Assembly (NCBI GenBank): GCA_037013495.1
Contig: CM072807.1
Coordinates: 14,511,001-14,575,000, forward strand
Length of the DNA: 64,000 bases
From: Hippophae tibetana
Lineage: Eukaryota; Streptophyta; Magnoliopsida; Rosales; Elaeagnaceae
Reading direction: 5' to 3'
Under the pieces are notes generated by a model. It did not search any database and was not told where the DNA came from. It saw only the letters and a list, made by a program, of their open reading frames with translations. The position numbers and the translations under genes were made by a program. The number at the start of each line of letters is the position of its first letter. The first letter of the stretch is position 1. Below, piece after piece: positions 58,701 through 64,000 of the stretch.

Positions 58701-60239
58701 TTTGGGCATCTCACTGTAAAATATTAAAATAGTATAGTTTTTAGTAAATATTGCTTCAAGTAGGTACTATAAATTTACATTAAAATAATGCAATAAACAA
58801 TTTACTCAATTATATTTGATATGATACTATTTATTTAATGTGAAATTGTTGAAGGTTTTTTTTAAATATTAATAAAAGATAAAAATATTATTTTAATTTA
58901 ACTACATATTTTTAATTAAAATTTATTTAAATTATACTATTTTTTATCTATTAAAATTAAAATATTTTTATTAAATAATAATTTTTTTTAAATATTAATA
59001 AAATATAAAAAGATAAAAATATTATTTTATTTTAATTATATTTCTTTGATTAAAATATATATATTATATTATAAAATTATAATTTAATTTTTATTAATAA
59101 ATTAATATTAAGTATGTAATGTAAAAGTAGTAAAAATATTATTATATAAGTATTAATATTTAAACATTAAAAACTTCTTAATATTAAAACTAAAAGTATA
59201 TTATAAAATTATAATAAATAAAAATGTCAACAATAAAAATTGAGATTGATATAGAAGAAAAATATTGATTTAAAACTTTTTTGCTCAACGTAAATAAATA
59301 AAGGATAAAGATATTTACATTTTCTTTTTAATTATATTAAGTGAACATGTATGAGAAGAATAATTAATTTAAAAGATTAATTTTCAATTATTGTATAATT
59401 TTAATTATCATATTTTTTATTAAATATGGTGTTTATTTTTTAATAATGCATGTAATGAAATAATATTAAATTGTTTTTTTTTTCTTTTTTGAGTTGGATG
59501 GTCTTAGACACAAACGAGGCTAAGACCCGACGGTGGCAAGTGTGAACAGTGCGGAGGCAGAGAGTGCTTTGTCAACTTTACAGCACCATTGTCTCCCTTA
59601 ATTAATTGATGTGCAACAATATTGTCAGATAACGTATAGAAAAAAGAAAATGTTATTTTTTTTACTAGATAAAATTATAAATGATTTGATATAATATATA
59701 TTTAATAAAAAAATCTCACATTAACTCAAAAAAAAAAAATGAATGTTATATCACTAATTGTTATGATCTCAAAAGGCATTATTTTATTGATTATTATTAT
59801 ATAAAACATTTCTTATAAAAATAAATTTTTATTTCTGAATTAATTTATATATCATATTTTAATTAATTTTAATATTTTACAATAAAATTTTCATATATAG
59901 CACCTCTTAATATATAAAATAATATATAGCTTTAGAAATTAAAATTTCTAAGGATAATTTTGTGGGCAAAACTATAATTTTATAAGCATTAAATAATTTA
60001 CTCCAGCTAGGAGAAAATAATAGTACGCTTACTAAAACAGCACTTCATATTGTATCGATGTCTTTTGATGGGAAAAAAATCAATAGCTTCTTGAAAATAT
60101 AGATATCTATTCAAATATCAAAAGTTTAATTTTAAAAAAGTATTAAAGATATTATTAAGAGTGATGGATATTTGTAAAAGAATTATCAAATTTTTTGAAA
60201 TAATTTATAAAATATTAATAAATATTATAATAAATAATA
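55763..60239. other. AT-rich intergenic DNA with a few GC-richer patches
   Basis: No gene recognised. Patches at about 56030-56330, 58550-58710 and 59490-59640 have higher GC and less repetition than their surroundings. A 71-codon minus-strand frame at 58465-58680 covers the second patch but has no known motif. The remainder is low-complexity A/T. Confidence 0.5.
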
Positions 60240-60585
60240 ATATATTTATGACATGTATAATATATATAATAACAAGAGCCACTATAGGAGCGTGCTAAGT
60301 AGGATAAGTATCGATATAGGCAATGCTCATTGGAGGCCAAATGGAGGCATGGTCGGTGGTATCTTGGCCTATGATACTCGATCGAACAATCCTTAGTCGA
60401 TGGTGACATAGTTGATGATGCTCTGGTCTGTGGCATCCTGGTCGGCTCCTCCTTGGTTAGCGATCTTTTAGATGGCAACCCCATAGTAGGCAATCTTCTA
60501 GGTGAAAACTCCTTTAGCTAGCAATCTTTTAGGTTATAGCTCGTGGCCGTCAACCCCTTGGGAAGCAAAGACTTAACAAATGAAG

Positions 60586-60705
60586 ATCTAGTCAATTAAT
60601 TCTTGGAAAACAAAGTTATGGCCAACTAAGTTTTGGCAAATAAAGTTATGGTCAATTAAGTCTTAGGCAAAAAAGTTATAGCCAATGAAATCCTAGTAAG
60701 TAAAG
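60586..60705. repeat. 30-bp tandem array
   Basis: Four consecutive 30-base units (the first degenerate), e.g. from 60616, 60646 and 60676: TTATGGCCAACTAAG ..., TTATGGTCAATTAAG ..., TTATAGCCAATGAAA ..., each ending in AAAG. Confidence 0.85.
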
Positions 60706-61555
60706 TTCTTAACTAGCGATGTCCAAGTTGGTGACATCATAGCCAACGACATCCTGTATGGTGACATTAGCTAATGATGTTCCATTTATGGAGATTCTAA
60801 TCAGTTGTTGGGTCTGATCTTTACAGTCAATGCAATCTTTTTGGCCATGTGTTGTAAAGCAGTGTTAGGATCTTGGTAGGATCTATCAATGAGATGACTT
60901 CCTTTTTTCTAGAAGGATTTGAATAAGTGTGAGAAGTCCTAATATTATTTTTATGGATATCCTTATTTTCTTACACTTAGACTCTTCTTTGTAACCATTT
61001 TCTTAACTCATGTAGTCTCATTTCTCATTGGAATGAAGTTACATGGAGATATAGAAGGCTAGACACCTTTTGTAAGTCTAGGAGGTGGGGATCGTATCTT
61101 TATCACCTTAAGTAATGGTAGGACTAGTATCATGGTATACTTTAATAAATTATACCCTCGGCTTATGTTCAAACTCTATACATAATATAGAATGGTAGTT
61201 GAATTTTTAACAAGGTACTTAACGAAGAAGGATACCCTAAGATGCGTCATAATAGATGTGTGTTCCCTAGGAGGACATATATTATGGCACGGCTTGTAAA
61301 GGTGATGGTCAGAGCTTTATGGCCTTGGCCTTGTTCCACTTTATACAATTTATATCTCACTTGTACTTTTAACATTATTTTTGGACCCATCACATATCTT
61401 TGGAAGGCTATGAATTTTAAGTTGATGTGCTAGTGCGGGAGGATGCATTGACATAAAATGAAATGTAGATCCTAGACCTAAGGTACGCAATGATAGGGAA
61501 CGATTTCTCAATGATGGATTGACTTGGTCTATCCAAATGAATGTGCATGGAACCT

Positions 61556-61740
61556 TCCCTTGTTTGGCCACACCCTGGTCGATAGGCCACACTCCTAGCC
61601 AATGGTGACACTTTTGACCAGTTACTTCCTAGCCGGTCATACCCTTGGTCAGCCATAATTCTAACCGATCACAATCTTGGATGGCCACTCTCCTGGTTGG
61701 TTAGTAGCATTCTGGGCTGGTCATATCTCCCAATCTTGAC
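61556..61740. repeat. Short degenerate repeat array around GGCCACACTCCTAGCC
   Basis: Phrases such as GGCCACACCCTGGTCG, GGCCACACTCCTAGCC, GGTCATACCCTTGGTC and GGCCACTCTCCTGGTTGG recur every 19-24 bases. Confidence 0.6.
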
Positions 61741-62377
61741 TTATCTGGTTATATGGTGATTTGATCTATGGACCATGCGTTGGCTCTGTTGAGAGATCGA
61801 TGGCTTTGAAGTTTGTGTGACATTTAACTTGTACCTATGGCCTTACTTTTAGGTTCTATCTTTATTGTGTTTTTTTGGAAATTTTCTAAGTTGGAGGTGA
61901 CTTGTTAATCTAAGTGTTGCTTAGTTAAGTCTCTCAATCTAACAACCCTATGCTTGGAGTACTTGAACTTGTTCAAGTGGTCCAAGTATGAGATAGTTCT
62001 CGACTTAGGAAATTTTTTCACTTTGTTAGAGACTTATCATCTTACTTATTGAATCCTTACAAACTTAAGTATGGTGTAGGAATTTAAATATAGTTCATAG
62101 ACTTGAAATGGTATGGCTTATAAGCCATGACTCTATTTCAAGGTCTATGGCCAACTCAAGGGTGATAGGAAATCTGATAGGCCATTCTTGGTATTAGCTA
62201 TGGTTTGGACCACATGGATAACATGTTGATCTTGTGAAAACAATTTTATGGTTTGGCTGGATGCTAATGTTTTTATTGCACTTAGTTCTACCATGTGGTA
62301 GTCTCGATGTTGGGCTCATGGCTCATTGGCTTAGGTACTTCTTCACGTTAGTTTTAACTCGAATGATACTAGTTGTG

Positions 62378-62830
62378 AATAGGGTGTGTCATTTAGGGTT
62401 ACTAAACATGTTCAACTTCTATTGATCTTTTGGTAGTCTAGACCCTAAGACATAGTACTCACCTGTGGTACACTAAAGGCTCTTGACTCTCTAAATCCAG
62501 AGGTAACTTAGACCCATTTATAGGATTGTTTCTTAATCACTATGTGTGGTAGGGGTACATTCCTAACGAGATACTGAGGGTTACTCAATACCAGGGTCGT
62601 GTAACTCTCGAGCCACAACCCTTTTTCAAGATCTAAAGCTAATTAAGTGGTTGTTAGACTAAGTTAAGATGTTCTTTATGTAAGCTTGGATCTAGACAGC
62701 ACTACCTGAGAGTAAGGTGCATCATTTAGGGTTACGTAGTCACACCTAGCTTATATAGTTCGTTTGGTGATTTGAGCCTCAAGGCATAGTACTCATCTAT
62801 AGGGTTGCTTTTGATTCACTACTTAAGCAT
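62378..62830. repeat. Degenerate direct repeat, period about 336 bp
   Basis: GTCATTTAGGGTTAC near 62384 recurs as ATCATTTAGGGTTAC near 62720, and AAGACATAGTACTCACCT near 62449 recurs as AAGGCATAGTACTCATCT near 62785, with a constant offset. The surrounding sequence is only loosely similar. Confidence 0.55.
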
Positions 62831-63639
62831 GAGTCTAATCCTTGGCTGAGTGTAGGGTACTGAGGGATGCAGACTTTTTCAAGCCTAGAAAACTTAGGCT
62901 CACTCTTTATCTTATTGTGGACTTTCTGTCATGTTGAATATTCTAAGTGTGGCTATACGTGGCCTAGGTCTATAAACACAATTTTGTTAGAAAAAGTATT
63001 GATGAAGCATTTTATGTCCTTCTGTTATAGTAGGGCATTGTTTTTGGTCCATGTAGATTCTTCATACGTAGCATCATATACTACTTTCTATCCTTCTAGG
63101 ACTACCATTAAATTTGGAGCCTTAGGATGAGATTATATGTAGGGGCTATAACCCTGGCCATGTATATAAATGACCTTTTTGAACTTCTCTTACATGGCCT
63201 TCCTGGCCCATGTTCACCTTTTGGGTGTATGTCTTTCGGGCACTTTGTGAATCTTTATGACCTAAGAGGAATCACAACATGTATTGGAATCATAGGCATT
63301 TTGTAAATCTAAATGGACTAGGAGCAGTCAAAAAATGTTTTGGATTTGATGTATCTTTTCTACCTAAGTGCTCTTAAAAGGGACTTAGTTATATTTTTGG
63401 AGTACGTTCATGAGGTACTCTCATATAAAGTTTCAGACTTTATCTCTTGCATAGAAATTCTAGACATACAAACATATTTATCCTTAGCCTTGATTTAGGC
63501 ATTCCTTTACTAAGGTTGTACTGAGAGTTGTTTATGAGGTTACCAGTTATATGGTAAGGATATCACTTGGTTGTGGACTAACCAATAGCTGTGAATAGCT
63601 CAATTGTTTTTAACTCTTCAAATGCTTTCTCACAATTCT

Positions 63640-64000
63640 AGTCCTAGGAAAAATTAGATTTTCCATGTAACACTTTGAAGAAAAGCGCATACTTGTCAAT
63701 TACCCATGAGATGAAATGGTTAAGAGCAGCCACTCTCTTAGTCAATCTCTAGGCTTCCTTAATAGTCTTTGGAGGTTGAATATCTATCATTGCTTTATAT
63801 CTTCCTAAGGTTTGCCTCAATTTCTCTTTGATTGACTATGAACCCCAATAACTTTCCAAAACCTACTATGAACACACACTTGTTCCGGTTTAGCTTCATC
63901 TATACTTTTTTAGAATGTCTAATGTTTTGCCCCAATGAGTGACATGGTCTTTGGTGTGCTTGCTTTTGATAATCATATTGTCCATATATACCTCCATTGA
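63640..64000 (-). pseudogene. Gypsy reverse transcriptase relic of H
   Basis: Minus-strand motifs from the active-site region at the right edge (IIKSKHTKDH) through NKCVF to REIEANLRKI follow the order of gypsy reverse transcriptases. Old and broken, with many breaks. Confidence 0.7.

Larger units (their letters stand above)
60240..64000 (-). mobile_element. Gypsy-type element relic H, entering from the right
   Basis: At about 60240 base composition shifts to clearly higher GC and stays there to the right edge. The minus strand at 63640-64000 encodes a Ty3/gypsy reverse transcriptase stretch: KHTKDHVTHWGKTLDILKKY, NKCVF, LLGF and QREIEANLRKI, which resembles the Tat/Ogre side of the gypsy family. 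Leftwards (its 3' side) lie degenerate repeats instead of recognisable RNase H or integrase. It is an old, heavily broken relic; its left end and its LTRs are not identified. Confidence 0.6.

Noticed and set aside
60215-60493. 92-codon minus-strand frame
   Set aside because: Lies across the composition switch and degenerate repeats; no motif.

Overview
The window is about 64 kb of AT-rich nuclear DNA from a flowering plant, probably a eudicot. Three things point there: an intronless ERF014-type AP2/ERF gene, dense nested Ty3/gypsy (Athila-like) and Ty1/copia retrotransposons, and an endogenous caulimovirus-type pararetrovirus. Only one host protein gene is convincingly visible, the ERF gene at 47325-47978 on the minus strand. 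No tRNA, rRNA or CRISPR was recognised, and I found no support for bacterial genes.

Layout, left to right. 1-10177 is the 3' end of an Athila-like element (A), whose 3' LTR was split by a young minus-strand gag-protease element (N, 2480-9892). A itself sits in a Ty1/copia element (C1), whose remaining part runs from 10178 to about 13902. 13903-15632 is AT-rich spacer with two palindromic repeats. 15633-32912 holds two ends of an old minus-strand copia element (C3). Between them lie a gypsy LTR remnant (F), a GC-rich LTR-like fragment, and the large plus-strand Athila-like element B (18584-31272), which carries gag twice plus protease, reverse transcriptase, RNase H and integrase. 34359 to about 40980 is another minus-strand non-autonomous Athila-like element (E). 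43786-45714 is a very short copia element (C2) whose 3' LTR contains a 487-bp hAT-type element. The ERF gene follows. About 49950-55490 is a decayed caulimovirus-like pararetrovirus on the minus strand, with a 132-bp tandem duplication beside it. From about 60240 to the right edge the base composition shifts and degenerate tandem repeats lead into a minus-strand gypsy reverse transcriptase relic.

How the parts relate. A and B are one family. N has the same tRNA-Asp primer site, the same 3' polypurine tract and the same conserved 3' block, yet carries only gag and protease, so it was probably mobilised by A/B-type elements. A, B and N share a small RNA-hairpin module (7-bp stem, loop like RGRGAC) placed before a GGTTGGGGGT tract. 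In B and N it occurs twice, once internally and once at the 3' end, and E and F show weaker versions. I consider that module, and the double gag of B, the most interesting signals here.

All coordinates and motifs were read by eye. Family names are from recall of conserved motifs, not from searches.
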